In this document: in pieces, positions 4,792-12,703 of the stretch
Position numbering within the stretch: the first letter of the stretch is position 1
Layout of the letters: each line of letters begins with the position of its first letter
Assembly: GCA_025355035.1 (NCBI GenBank)
Contig: JANXLS010000491.1
Coordinates: 1-13,047, forward strand
Length of the DNA: 13,047 bases
Reading direction: 5' to 3'
DNA from: Planctomycetota bacterium
GTDB lineage: Bacteria > Planctomycetota > SZUA-567 > H5-PLA8
Notes under the pieces: model-generated
The model's database searches: none
Told to the model about the DNA's origin: nothing
The model's input: the letters and a program-made list of their open reading frames with translations, nothing else
Position numbers and translations under genes: made by a program

Positions 4792-6843
4792 ATGCTTACT
4801 TCATTCGATTGCCGTTTCGCACGACAGCTTTCACTTTTCGCGCTTTGTTTCGCATTCATTGGAACGATTGTTCCCGAAATTCATGGTGGGGAAAGCGCGC
4901 AATCGCCGCACTTCATTCGGAAGCGGACTCCGTTACCGGCTGAAGCTCAAGCAGCGACCCAACCCCGCCTGGACGTTCTTTCCCGCGCGACAGGGTTGGT
5001 TATTACGCCGAACTTCGGCACGTCAATCACAAACAACGCGCGCGCGGCGGACATCATGGCCACGATCAATTCGGCGATTGCGTTTTATCAAAGCAAATTC
5101 AGCGACAACGTGACCGTCGTGATTCAGTTCGAAAACGTGAGCTCGGGTCTGGGGATGAGCAACACATTCACGATCACAAAGAGTTATTCGTCGATCCGGA
5201 GTGCGCTGGCTGCGCAGTCTCACTCCGCCGATGACAACACGGCACTCGCTCATCTTCCCAGCCAAACGAACGAACCGGTGACGAACAATGCGAACATCAG
5301 TATCACGACTGCCAACGCTCGCGCCCTGGGCTTCAACGCCAGCTCCGGAGCGGGAAATCCCGATAGCACGATCAGCTTGAACGCGGCCATCTGCAACATT
5401 CTTCCCAGCGAAGCAAATTCAAACAAGTACTCGCTCTTTGCAGTCACTTGCCATGAAATCGACGAAGCGCTGGGACTGGGTTCCAGTCTCGATTTCTCCG
5501 GTTCGTCGGAGATATCCATAGAAGATTTGTTCCGATACGACGGTAGCGGAAACCGAAGTTCCAACAGCGCGCCGAATGCCGTTTCGTATTTTTCGATAGA
5601 CGGTACGACGCAGATCGTTCAATTCAATCAAACGCCCGGAGCGGACCGGGGCGATTGGTTCAGCCCGGGCGGTCAGACGCCGCGCGTTCAAGACGCGTTC
5701 GCGACTCCCGGATCGTCACCGGTACCTGCCGAAGAATTGCGCGCGCTTGATGTCATCGGCTGGACACTGTCATCGCAAGGTCCTCCGAGCACAGTCAATT
5801 TGGCCGCCGACACATCAGTCTCGTTCACCTATCCGAACACCGTCACGGTCGGAAAAGCAATTGCTGTTTCCGCAGCAGTCAAGAACACCGGCACGTCCGC
5901 GAGTGGCGCGTTTTCTGTACGGTTTGCGTTTTCAACTTCGATAACCGGATCGACCAGCGACGTGACAATCGGTTCTTCCAGCATCAGTGGGTTGGCTGCT
6001 GGCGCCTCGGTACCCGTTTCGTTTAGCGGTAATTGTCCGTGGATTTCAGTCGGCAGTTACTTCGTGATCATGACGATCGATCCAGCAAACGCCGTCGTGG
6101 AAACGAATGAGAACGACAATGTTTCGGCGAGCTCCACGAAGGTCGCGGTCTCCGCTTCCAATGCGCTGCCGCCGGTGATCGGTTCGGCCGCCAACGCGAC
6201 TCCGAATCCGACCATGATGGGCCAGTCGGTTACGTTCAGTGTTTCCGCCACAGATCCCAGCAACACCACGCTTACTTACATGTGGGATTTTGGCGATGGA
6301 ACGATTGGATCCGGAGCCAGCACCACACACGCGTATACAAATCTCGGTACATTCAATGCCGTCGTCACCGTTGCTGATACGCTCGGAGCCTTTTCTACAA
6401 GCAATGTAAGCGTCCTGGTGGCGCTTCAGGTTGTTCAGGCGGATGACGTCAAGAAGAGCTTCGGATTGGGTTTCACTTCGGGTAGCGATAAGATTGACGT
6501 GGTTTTGTTCCACGACTCTTTTTTTGATATAAACGATGGAACGGCGATTGGGTTTGTGATTGGCGACCCGCCGTCAGGAAAGAGCACTGTCTTCGACACC
6601 GGCACGCTTTCGCGCGGAAAAGGTTTTGGCAATTTGGGCAAGTTCGCGCTCAGCACACGAAATGGAACGTTGCGTTACACTGCGACGCGCGTTCAGCTCC
6701 AGTCACTCCTTGCTCAATTTGGTGCTGGAAACACGTCGGGAACGGCGGTTGTTCCGATCTACTTTCAAATTGGCAACGGCTACTTCGGCGGGACGTACAG
6801 CTTCTCCTACACAGTTCGCGGAAATAACGGCACCGGCAGGTAG
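4792..6843 (+). CDS. Secreted metalloprotease-like protein with CARDB and PKD domains
   Basis: 683 residues. The N-terminus has a Sec signal peptide: charged residues, then hydrophobic LSLFALCFAFIGTIV at about 13-27, with cleavage likely near 30-36. Residues about 60-327 resemble secreted zincin-like proteins (NF038122-type), with HEIDEALGLGS at 221-231 and a closing ALDVIGW segment. The motif is HEIDE rather than HExxH: His221 and Glu222 are kept, and the second position is Glu225. Residues about 330-455 form a CARDB-type beta-sandwich (typical VVETNENDN near the end). Residues about 459-546 form a PKD domain (TYMWDFGDGT). The rest (about 547-683) is an unrecognised beta-rich, Gly/Thr-rich domain. 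No PEP-CTERM, type IX or other sorting tail is seen. The protein is probably extracellular or on the cell surface. The Shine-Dalgarno is weak (AAGAG), and the start is supported by the signal peptide. Whether it is proteolytic is uncertain. Confidence 0.75.
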   Translation: MLTSFDCRFARQLSLFALCFAFIGTIVPEIHGGESAQSPHFIRKRTPLPAEAQAATQPRLDVLSRATGLVITPNFGTSITNNARAADIMATINSAIAFYQSKFSDNVTVVIQFENVSSGLGMSNTFTITKSYSSIRSALAAQSHSADDNTALAHLPSQTNEPVTNNANISITTANARALGFNASSGAGNPDSTISLNAAICNILPSEANSNKYSLFAVTCHEIDEALGLGSSLDFSGSSEISIEDLFRYDGSGNRSSNSAPNAVSYFSIDGTTQIVQFNQTPGADRGDWFSPGGQTPRVQDAFATPGSSPVPAEELRALDVIGWTLSSQGPPSTVNLAADTSVSFTYPNTVTVGKAIAVSAAVKNTGTSASGAFSVRFAFSTSITGSTSDVTIGSSSISGLAAGASVPVSFSGNCPWISVGSYFVIMTIDPANAVVETNENDNVSASSTKVAVSASNALPPVIGSAANATPNPTMMGQSVTFSVSATDPSNTTLTYMWDFGDGTIGSGASTTHAYTNLGTFNAVVTVADTLGAFSTSNVSVLVALQVVQADDVKKSFGLGFTSGSDKIDVVLFHDSFFDINDGTAIGFVIGDPPSGKSTVFDTGTLSRGKGFGNLGKFALSTRNGTLRYTATRVQLQSLLAQFGAGNTSGTAVVPIYFQIGNGYFGGTYSFSYTVRGNNGTGR

Positions 6844-6912
6844 CGCGGCCGCTGTTCATGTTTTTCTTTTCGACTTTGCGCGTTTGCGAGAGAAATTGAG
6901 CGCGCAATCGAC

Positions 6913-6918
6913 TAGAAT
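6913..6918 (+). promoter_or_regulatory. Possible -10 element for a leaderless der transcript
   Basis: TAGAAT lies 6 nt before the der ATG at 6925, placing a predicted transcription start on or next to the ATG. No Shine-Dalgarno is present. No well-spaced -35 element was found (TTGAGC at 6896-6901 is only 11 nt upstream). Confidence 0.35.
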
Positions 6919-6924
6919 GCGGAC

Positions 6925-8352
6925 ATGGGTACAACAAAAATAGCTCCACGTTCCGTTCCGATTCGGCACAAGATCAAGCAACTGCCGTCCTCTCCAATTT
7001 CAGCCGCTCGCCGCGAAAACACGCCGGGACTTGTTCAGACGAACTATCCGACCGTGGCTCTTGTCGGGCGCCCGAACGTTGGGAAATCGAGCATCTTCAA
7101 TGCGCTGCTGAAACGCGAGATCTCCATCACCGACGCCCGCGCCGGCACCACGCGCGATCGTGTGTTGCATCCGATTGTTCTCGATGGCAAACCGTGCGAT
7201 CTCATGGACACCGGTGGCATCGGCATTGTCGACGCGCAGATGCTTTCCGCCGAAATCGAATCACAAATTCAGAAAGCCATCCATGCCGCGACGATTCTCG
7301 TTCACGTCGTTGACGCGCAGGACGGACTCACGCCGCTCGATCGCGAAGTCTCTGCGCGCCTTCGGAAACTCAATCGCCCGATGCTGATTGCCGCGAACAA
7401 GATCGAAGGCAAAGAAGCAAAGATCTCCGTCTCCGAATTCAGTGAACTCGGCATTGATCTGGTCATTCCCGTTTCAGCGCTTCACCGTCAGGGGCTCGAC
7501 GATCTCGAAGAAGCCATCGCCTCGATCATGCCACTGTGCGATGAGCGCGGCGAGCAGTGGGAAGAGATACCGCGCATCGCCGTTGTGGGTCGCCGCAATG
7601 TCGGCAAGAGCAGTTTCTGTAACGCGCTCGCAAAGGAAGAACGCACGATCGTTTCGTCGATCCCCGGGACGACGCGCGACTCCGTCGACGTGCTGCTTGA
7701 AAAAGACAACCAGCAATTCGTGCTTGTCGATACCGCCGGTTTGCGCCGCATGAAAGAGCCCGAAGGCCCGGTCGAATTCTTTTCGCAGGTCCGAACCGAA
7801 CGCGCGCTGCGCCGATGCGATGTCGTGATCTTAATGCTCGCGTCGAAGGAAGGTATCAGCACAACGGATCGAAAACTGTGCGATCAAATCACCGAAGAGT
7901 GCAAGCCGGTGTTGATCGTCGTCAACAAATGGGATGAGAGCAAAGGCGTCGATACGGGTGTGTATCTAAAATACATCGAAGAGCGCCTCCCCGCGCTGCG
8001 CCATTCGCCGGTCGCGTTCACATCCGCGATCACCGGAACGCGCTGCTGGCAGGCGATTGATGTCGCGTTGGACCTCTACCGCCAGAGCAGTGTTCTCGTC
8101 CCGACACCTGTTTTGAACAAGGCCATTGAGCGCGCGGAATTCGAACACGAACCGCCGGCCAACAAAGGCTTCAAGCCGCGTTTGCTCTACGGCGTTCAGG
8201 TCGCCGTGCGTCCTCCGACGTTGGTGATTAACTGCCGTCATTCGGACAAGATCGACAAAAAGTACGGGCGCTATCTGCAAAATCGACTGCGCGAAATTCT
8301 TGGCTTGGACGAAATTCCGATCCGTATTTTCTTGCGCGATTCGCCGCGCTAA
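6925..8352 (+). CDS. der: Ribosome-assembly GTPase Der (EngA)
   Basis: 475 residues with the diagnostic tandem of two GTPase domains and a C-terminal KH-like domain. Domain 1 (about 42-205) has GRPNVGKS at 48-55, TTRDR, DTGG at 95-98, and NKIE at 158-161. Domain 2 (about 216-390) has GRRNVGKS at 222-229, PGTTRDS, DTAG at 269-272, and NKWD at 334-337. The KH-like part ends IPIRIFLRDSPR. Der binds the 50S subunit during late assembly and acts in the cytoplasm. The G4 motif of domain 1 is NKxE where NKxD is usual. There is a 40-residue basic extension before domain 1. The ATG at 6925 is the only good start before the P-loop, so the extension is probably real. The gene appears monocistronic: a terminator follows at 8433-8465 and the next gene is convergent. 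Confidence 0.95.
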   Translation: MGTTKIAPRSVPIRHKIKQLPSSPISAARRENTPGLVQTNYPTVALVGRPNVGKSSIFNALLKREISITDARAGTTRDRVLHPIVLDGKPCDLMDTGGIGIVDAQMLSAEIESQIQKAIHAATILVHVVDAQDGLTPLDREVSARLRKLNRPMLIAANKIEGKEAKISVSEFSELGIDLVIPVSALHRQGLDDLEEAIASIMPLCDERGEQWEEIPRIAVVGRRNVGKSSFCNALAKEERTIVSSIPGTTRDSVDVLLEKDNQQFVLVDTAGLRRMKEPEGPVEFFSQVRTERALRRCDVVILMLASKEGISTTDRKLCDQITEECKPVLIVVNKWDESKGVDTGVYLKYIEERLPALRHSPVAFTSAITGTRCWQAIDVALDLYRQSSVLVPTPVLNKAIERAEFEHEPPANKGFKPRLLYGVQVAVRPPTLVINCRHSDKIDKKYGRYLQNRLREILGLDEIPIRIFLRDSPR

Positions 8353-8432
8353 CTTCTGGGCCGCATGCTTTCAGCCGGCCAGTTTGTTCGAAGCCTCAGC
8401 TCGCGATTCGTTCTTTCTTCGCATTCAGTAAT

Positions 8433-8465
8433 AAAAAAAGGACCGCATTTGCGATCCTTCTTTTC
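8433..8465. terminator. Bidirectional intrinsic terminator between der and the OmpA-family gene
   Basis: A hairpin, AAGGA-C-CGCA (8438-8447) pairing with TGCG-A-TCCTT (8450-8459) with one mismatch, is followed on the plus strand by CTTTT. On the minus strand it is followed by seven T (the A-run at 8433-8439). It lies between convergent genes and fits termination of both. Confidence 0.8.
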
Positions 8466-8490
8466 GTTCAATTTATAAATCCGAATCGGT

Positions 8491-9417
8491 TTATTTGTGT
8501 GCGGCCGGCGGCGTTGCCGAAGTTTGGAAAGCGTGAGCCTGACCATCGCCGTTGTGAGCCAACTGATCCTTCTGCACTTTCAAGTTGTTCGGGAGAATCA
8601 CGATCTCGACGCGGCGATTCTTGGAGCGGTCGGCGGCTGTTCGTTCCGGCGTGACCAGCGGCTGACGGTCGCCGTAACCGGCGGTGTACATCTTTCCGGC
8701 CGGTATTCCGCCGCGCTTGGCGAGGAAATCATAGACCGCAGCAGCGCGAGCCTGAGAGAGCGCCATGTTGTCCGGATACTTGTCGCGGCTGTGGACGACC
8801 GGCGTGCTGTCTGTGTGGCCTTCGATGCGAATCGCGTTGTTCGGGAACTGCTGGCGAATCGTGGAAGCGATGCGCATCAATTGATCAGAACAGCCAGACT
8901 TCAATTCACCGCGACCGGGTTCGAAGAGCACCGATCCGGCGACGGAAATGTGAATGCTATTGTCACGATGCTTCGACATTCCGATGCCGCCCTGCTCCTG
9001 AGGCACGCACTGATTGGGCTGCGTGACGACTATCGTGCCACCGCCACGGTTCATATTCTTGACCAACCCTTCGAGCGTTCCGAATTCGCCTTGAATTGCG
9101 ACGAGGCGTTCATTCTGTTGGTTCATGATCGACGCGTTCTGCGCCATTTGTTGCGACGTTCGCGTTGCCATCTGTTCGTTCTGAGAAGCGAGCTGGCGGT
9201 TGAGTTCAGCTGCCTTCGCTGCCTGTTCGGACGCGGCGCGAGCCTGCGCATCGGCGGACTGTCGTTCGGATTCCGCATTCGCCATCGCTGCTTCCTGGCG
9301 GCGAATCGTGTCGTCTTTCGCGGCGATCGCCACGTCTTTTTTCGAAGTACACCCGGCCGACAGAAGGATCACCCCCGCAGCCAGCGCGCTTGTCGTCGCT
9401 GTCTTAATCCAGCTCAT
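8491..9417 (-). CDS. OmpA-family peptidoglycan-binding lipoprotein
   Basis: 308 residues. The N-terminus is a lipoprotein signal with lipobox LSAG-C, making Cys23 the lipidated residue. Residues about 30-118 are rich in Ala, Gln and Glu with no Pro, a probable long coiled coil. A Gly-rich linker (about 124-150) leads to an OmpA C-terminal domain at about 156-276, with EGHTDSTPV, SQARAAAVYDFL and KNRRVEI, the usual residues contacting diaminopimelate in peptidoglycan. A 30-residue tail follows. The protein likely anchors an outer or inner membrane to the cell wall, as Pal or OmpA-like spacers do. Its coiled coil is longer than Pal's short linker. The start is supported by the run GGGGG about 9 nt upstream on the minus strand and by the signal sequence. 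It is transcribed alone and ends at the shared terminator. Confidence 0.9.
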   Translation of the reverse strand: MSWIKTATTSALAAGVILLSAGCTSKKDVAIAAKDDTIRRQEAAMANAESERQSADAQARAASEQAAKAAELNRQLASQNEQMATRTSQQMAQNASIMNQQNERLVAIQGEFGTLEGLVKNMNRGGGTIVVTQPNQCVPQEQGGIGMSKHRDNSIHISVAGSVLFEPGRGELKSGCSDQLMRIASTIRQQFPNNAIRIEGHTDSTPVVHSRDKYPDNMALSQARAAAVYDFLAKRGGIPAGKMYTAGYGDRQPLVTPERTAADRSKNRRVEIVILPNNLKVQKDQLAHNGDGQAHAFQTSATPPAAHK

Positions 9418-9494
9418 CTGATTTCCCCCTTAGCCGGGACTCCCGCATCATGAGCGAAAAAGTCCAGCCCCTTTTGAATCACTCCAATGCCCAA

Positions 9495-9511
9495 GCGTTC
9501 CCCACGAACGC
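9495..9511. promoter_or_regulatory. Perfect inverted repeat upstream of the OmpA-family gene
   Basis: GCGTTC (9495-9500) and GAACGC (9506-9511) flank a 5-nt spacer, about 78 nt upstream of the lipoprotein start on the minus strand. The position suits an operator near the promoter. The symmetry could also form a small RNA hairpin. No regulator is identified. Confidence 0.35.
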
Positions 9512-9608
9512 GTTTTGTCATTGGTTTTAAAATGATCGGAAGAGGTATGAGCGATCTAAAGGAGTAATTGAAATAATTTGAAGGATTTCAGCGGAAGCAA
9601 TAATAAAT

Positions 9609-9650
9609 ATCGGACGAAGCCACATGCGACTTCAATAAATTTCGACCGAT
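9609..9650 (-). terminator. Possible terminator after the methyltransferase gene
   Basis: Downstream of the methyltransferase stop, a hairpin can form on the minus strand. The inner stem pairs the sequence at 9628-9633 with 9616-9621 (six pairs, one G-T). The outer ATCGG/CCGAT pair is at 9609-9613 and 9646-9650. On the minus strand it is followed by AT-rich sequence (ATTTATTATT). The stem is interrupted and there is no clean T-run, so this is tentative. Confidence 0.35.
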
Positions 9651-9663
9651 AATGTATTCCCTT

Positions 9664-10332
9664 TCAAACAGCCTCGATTTGCAGCTCTTCACACGGCCGA
9701 ACAAGCCCCGCCAGCGCGAGCGCCCCGACATAGACCGGCCATCCCATTTTCGCAAGTCGCGCGAGGCGTTGCTCGTATCCGTACTGGGCAATGCGAATTG
9801 ATTCGACGCGAAATCCAGCCCGCTCGACGAGGTTTCCAATCGTTTGCGCCGTCCACGAAAACAGATGCATGTTCGGCTCGCCGCGCAAAAACGATCGCCC
9901 GTGTTCGAACGGAACGTAAAGCAGCAAGCGTCCGTTTGTGACGACTTGACGCTTCAGGGTCGTCAGCGTGTCGAACGGATTTGCAACATGCTCCAAAACG
10001 TGGTGACACAAAACGACCGAGAACGTTCTGTCGGAAAGTTCCGACATGTCGTGAATAAATTCGATGCCATGCGCCGCGCACTTCGCTTCAGCGACAGGCC
10101 CTGGATCATAGCCCATTTTCTGCGCGCACGTCACGTACCGTAAATTTAGCGCGGTGCCCACACCGAATTCGAAGACCGTGTCGCACGCCGAAATCAGCGG
10201 CTGAAGTTTTTTCGCGCGCCGCGTCGCAACAACGTGCTCGACATACGTGTCGGACTCAAACACACGCTCGTGATACGCGCCCTCGGTGTAGCGAGAATCG
10301 ATAGCGTCTTTTATTGTGTTCGGCTCAGCCAT
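9664..10332 (-). CDS. Class I SAM-dependent methyltransferase
   Basis: 222 residues. It has the Rossmann-fold methyltransferase pattern of the Methyltransf_11/23 group. Motif I is EFGVGT at 55-60 (usually E/D-x-G-x-G-x). An acidic residue ending strand 2 is in GYDPGP (Asp76). HHVLEHVANP at 110-119 is typical of the group. HLFSW near 156 resembles the segment before the last helices of family members acting on sugar or small-molecule substrates. A C-terminal extension includes a hydrophobic stretch near 196-210. The start is supported by AAAGG about 8 nt upstream. It lies 51 nt downstream of the PfkB-type kinase gene on the same strand and is probably the last gene of that operon. The substrate cannot be read from the sequence; the context suggests a glycan or glycan precursor. 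Confidence 0.85.
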   Translation of the reverse strand: MAEPNTIKDAIDSRYTEGAYHERVFESDTYVEHVVATRRAKKLQPLISACDTVFEFGVGTALNLRYVTCAQKMGYDPGPVAEAKCAAHGIEFIHDMSELSDRTFSVVLCHHVLEHVANPFDTLTTLKRQVVTNGRLLLYVPFEHGRSFLRGEPNMHLFSWTAQTIGNLVERAGFRVESIRIAQYGYEQRLARLAKMGWPVYVGALALAGLVRPCEELQIEAV

Positions 10333-10383
10333 ATCTCAACCTTTAAACGCAGATCTCGTAATTCCCAGCATCTTTGCGCGTCA

Positions 10384-11373
10384 TCAATCGCGCGGATGCC
10401 GCTGCATTTCGCGCAGAAAATAACGCACCCATTTTGCCGACAACTCGCCCGGATCAGCCGTGGACAGTTTCGCCGTGCCGCATGCCGCCGCGCGATCCAG
10501 CATTTGTTCTGGACGGATATCGCCCTCCAGGATGCTCCAAAGGATTCCCGCAGTCGCCGCGTCGCCGCAACCCGTTGCAGAAACGCGTGTGAAAGTAGCG
10601 CCGAGCTTCGGCGGTTCATCGACATGAATGGAAGCGCTGTCCGCAATCAAAGCGCCTTTCGATCCCAGCGTAATCACGATCCGTTTCGGCGCATTTTTTC
10701 CTCTGAGCGTAGCGTCCAAATGTTCGCGATGCCGGGATTCATTTCCATCAAATGGGCCACCACATTTCAACCACAGACCGATTTCCGCCGCATTACCTTT
10801 CACCACGTCGATCCCCGCACCAAACGCCGCGTCAAGCGCCGCCCCATGCGTGTCCGCAACAATCGCATGCGCCCCGAGTTCGCGCGCGATTCTGAAAATC
10901 GCGTTGAGCACCGGCGGTTCTACGCCAGCCGGAGCCGATCCGCAAACCGCGACGACGTCGCCCTTCCGTACCGTCTTTTTCCAGAACGCAAGGAACTGCT
11001 TCTGTTCCTCTGCGCTCGGAGAAGCCATCGCTTCTTTGATGTGCGTCTCGCCGCCGTTCACGTCGAGAAACGTATGCGCGAATCGTGTTGGAACGGGCCG
11101 CTTTTGAATCGCCGCGCGTACAGCGCTCAATTCAAACAATCGTTTCTTGAACCACGCCGCTTCGTCAGCGCCCAGCCACGTCGCAGCGACAACCGCCGTC
11201 GCGCTTCCGCAAATCGCTTTCAACGCTCGCGCCGTATTGACGCCTTTTCCGGCGGGCACCGCCAACTCCAGCCGTCCGTCGAACGTATCGCCCGGACGTA
11301 GCGATTGAATCCGAACGACGCGGTCAATCGCCGGGTGCAGCGTGAGAGTTACAACGCGACGCGTTGATGTCAT
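10384..11373 (-). CDS. PfkB-family sugar kinase, 1-phosphofructokinase-like
   Basis: 329 residues, ribokinase-like fold. It opens with VVTLTLHPAIDRVV and has AGKGVNTARAL at 41-51, the first signature of the FruK/LacC branch (usually GGKGxNVA). The ATP-site segment ITLGSKGAL is at 234-242. The catalytic signature is ATGCGDAATAG with Asp271 as general base; TGCGDA stands where GAGD or TGAGDS is usual. KGNAAEI at 192-198 replaces the common KPNxxE. These features fit phosphorylation of a hexose phosphate, but the deviations make the substrate unsure. Its ATG overlaps the stop of the upstream flippase gene (ATGA), indicating translational coupling. No PTS transporter gene is adjacent, which argues against a standard fru operon and for a role linked to glycan precursors or another phosphosugar. 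Confidence 0.85.
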   Translation of the reverse strand: MTSTRRVVTLTLHPAIDRVVRIQSLRPGDTFDGRLELAVPAGKGVNTARALKAICGSATAVVAATWLGADEAAWFKKRLFELSAVRAAIQKRPVPTRFAHTFLDVNGGETHIKEAMASPSAEEQKQFLAFWKKTVRKGDVVAVCGSAPAGVEPPVLNAIFRIARELGAHAIVADTHGAALDAAFGAGIDVVKGNAAEIGLWLKCGGPFDGNESRHREHLDATLRGKNAPKRIVITLGSKGALIADSASIHVDEPPKLGATFTRVSATGCGDAATAGILWSILEGDIRPEQMLDRAAACGTAKLSTADPGELSAKWVRYFLREMQRHPRD

Positions 11374-12617
11374 GCTATCGTTTCCGATCTGTGAATACGC
11401 GAATCAACTATAAAAATTGCAATGCAAAGCACAAAATAAAAGACGCGCCCGACAATGATACCCGTCGGCGAAGCGAAAATCCCCCAGCTCGAAACGAGCC
11501 CCACCGAGACTCCGATGCCGACGATCGCCGCGAGGATATGACATGCCGCGAATGCGCGCAGACGACCTAAACATATCAGCGCCGATGAGAGTGGAACGCT
11601 CGCCAAAACCAACGCCAACCGCCACGTATCGATCATTAAAATCGTCGGCGTGGAATCCGCAAGGCTTTTAAAAAAATGCCTCACGATCCACGAGCAAACG
11701 ATCGGATACGAGAGCGAAATCACAACGCCCGCGAGCGCACACGCGCCTGTCGCAAGCCAGATCATACGGCGGAACGCCGGACCTTCGTGCGAATGCAGCG
11801 CCAGCCGTGCGTGCAAGATGGCCCCCGGAGCGATCACGAAACTCGTCGCACCGATGGTAAATTGATTCGAGAGATACAGACCGCCCGTCTCTGCTTCGCG
11901 CCCGAACGCGCGCATGATCGGCAGGCCGCAATTGAACAGAACCTGCTGCGCGAACATCGCCAGAGCCATCGGTGCCGCATCCCGCCACAACGCGTACGCG
12001 TCGCCGACCGGCACCGGCCAAAGCGGTGCGCCCGTTTTGCGATAAATCCAAATCTGTTCCAAAATTAATTCCGGGAGCACACAAATCAAATGAAGTTCGA
12101 CCGCGAAAAGGGGTGTGAAGCGCTCCGGACAATACACGCCGATCAGCAACAAAATGCCGAGATAAATCGTGTGACGGATAAACGCAAAAAGCTGGCACGT
12201 CGCCGTTTTTCCACGCGCGTCGAAAATCGACGGAATCGTAAACGCCAGGCACACCCCATCCGCAATCCCGAGAAACACCAGCAGCCGTTCGCCGGGTTCA
12301 TTCCAACACAGCGCGACCGTCGCCCCGACGAAGAGCGTGAACAGCGACGCCAGTTGCTTTTGCCTCAGCAACAGACCGAGCAATCGCCGCGAATCGTCCA
12401 CGTTTCCGCGCACGAATTTGACGGTCAGCAACTGATCCATTCCCCATTGGATAAATTGCGCCGCAAAGACGCTCATCGACATCGCCAGACCGAAGCGCCC
12501 ATACCCGGATTTGCCCAGCCGTTGCGAGACCAGTTGCATTGCGACCAGCAGCAGCATCTGGCATCCGAGCATCAACAACGTCGCCACGCTCATCTTTTTC
12601 AGAACACCCTTGAACAT
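11370..12617 (-). CDS. Polysaccharide flippase (Wzx/MATE-like membrane protein)
   Basis: 415 residues with about twelve hydrophobic segments spread over the whole length. It begins with a short basic N-terminus (MFKGVLKK) followed by the first membrane helix, then SQRLGKSGYGRFGLAMSM, typical of the polysaccharide biosynthesis/Wzx superfamily, in which the first loop has a G-x-x-x-Y/F-G element. Such proteins flip lipid-linked oligosaccharides across the inner membrane. The ATG follows GAGG with 8-nt spacing on the minus strand. It is the first gene of a three-gene set (flippase, sugar kinase, methyltransferase) and overlaps the kinase by 4 nt. No glycosyltransferase or polymerase gene is in the window, so the exported glycan is unknown. 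Confidence 0.85.
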   Translation of the reverse strand: MFKGVLKKMSVATLLMLGCQMLLLVAMQLVSQRLGKSGYGRFGLAMSMSVFAAQFIQWGMDQLLTVKFVRGNVDDSRRLLGLLLRQKQLASLFTLFVGATVALCWNEPGERLLVFLGIADGVCLAFTIPSIFDARGKTATCQLFAFIRHTIYLGILLLIGVYCPERFTPLFAVELHLICVLPELILEQIWIYRKTGAPLWPVPVGDAYALWRDAAPMALAMFAQQVLFNCGLPIMRAFGREAETGGLYLSNQFTIGATSFVIAPGAILHARLALHSHEGPAFRRMIWLATGACALAGVVISLSYPIVCSWIVRHFFKSLADSTPTILMIDTWRLALVLASVPLSSALICLGRLRAFAACHILAAIVGIGVSVGLVSSWGIFASPTGIIVGRVFYFVLCIAIFIVDSRIHRSETIA

Positions 12618-12690
12618 TCAGTGGCCTCGAGGAACGTGCATTCCGCAGACGATGCGTTCGATTTTATTTTGCGGCGCGGCGAACGAAGCT

Positions 12691-12696
12691 TACACT
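12691..12696 (+). promoter_or_regulatory. Possible -10 element for a leaderless transcript
   Basis: TACACT lies 7 nt before the ATG at 12704, and no Shine-Dalgarno is seen upstream of that ATG. This is the same arrangement as at der. It sits in the 86-nt divergent gap shared with the flippase gene. Confidence 0.3.
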
Positions 12697-12703
12697 ACTC
12701 GCC

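Noticed and set aside
8497..9453. 318-codon plus-strand frame opposite the OmpA-family gene
   Set aside because: The opposite strand encodes a clear lipoprotein signal and OmpA domain; this frame lacks any motif.
10234..11301. 355-codon plus-strand frame opposite the sugar kinase
   Set aside because: Arg-rich shadow of a GC-rich gene; the kinase on the other strand has all family signatures.
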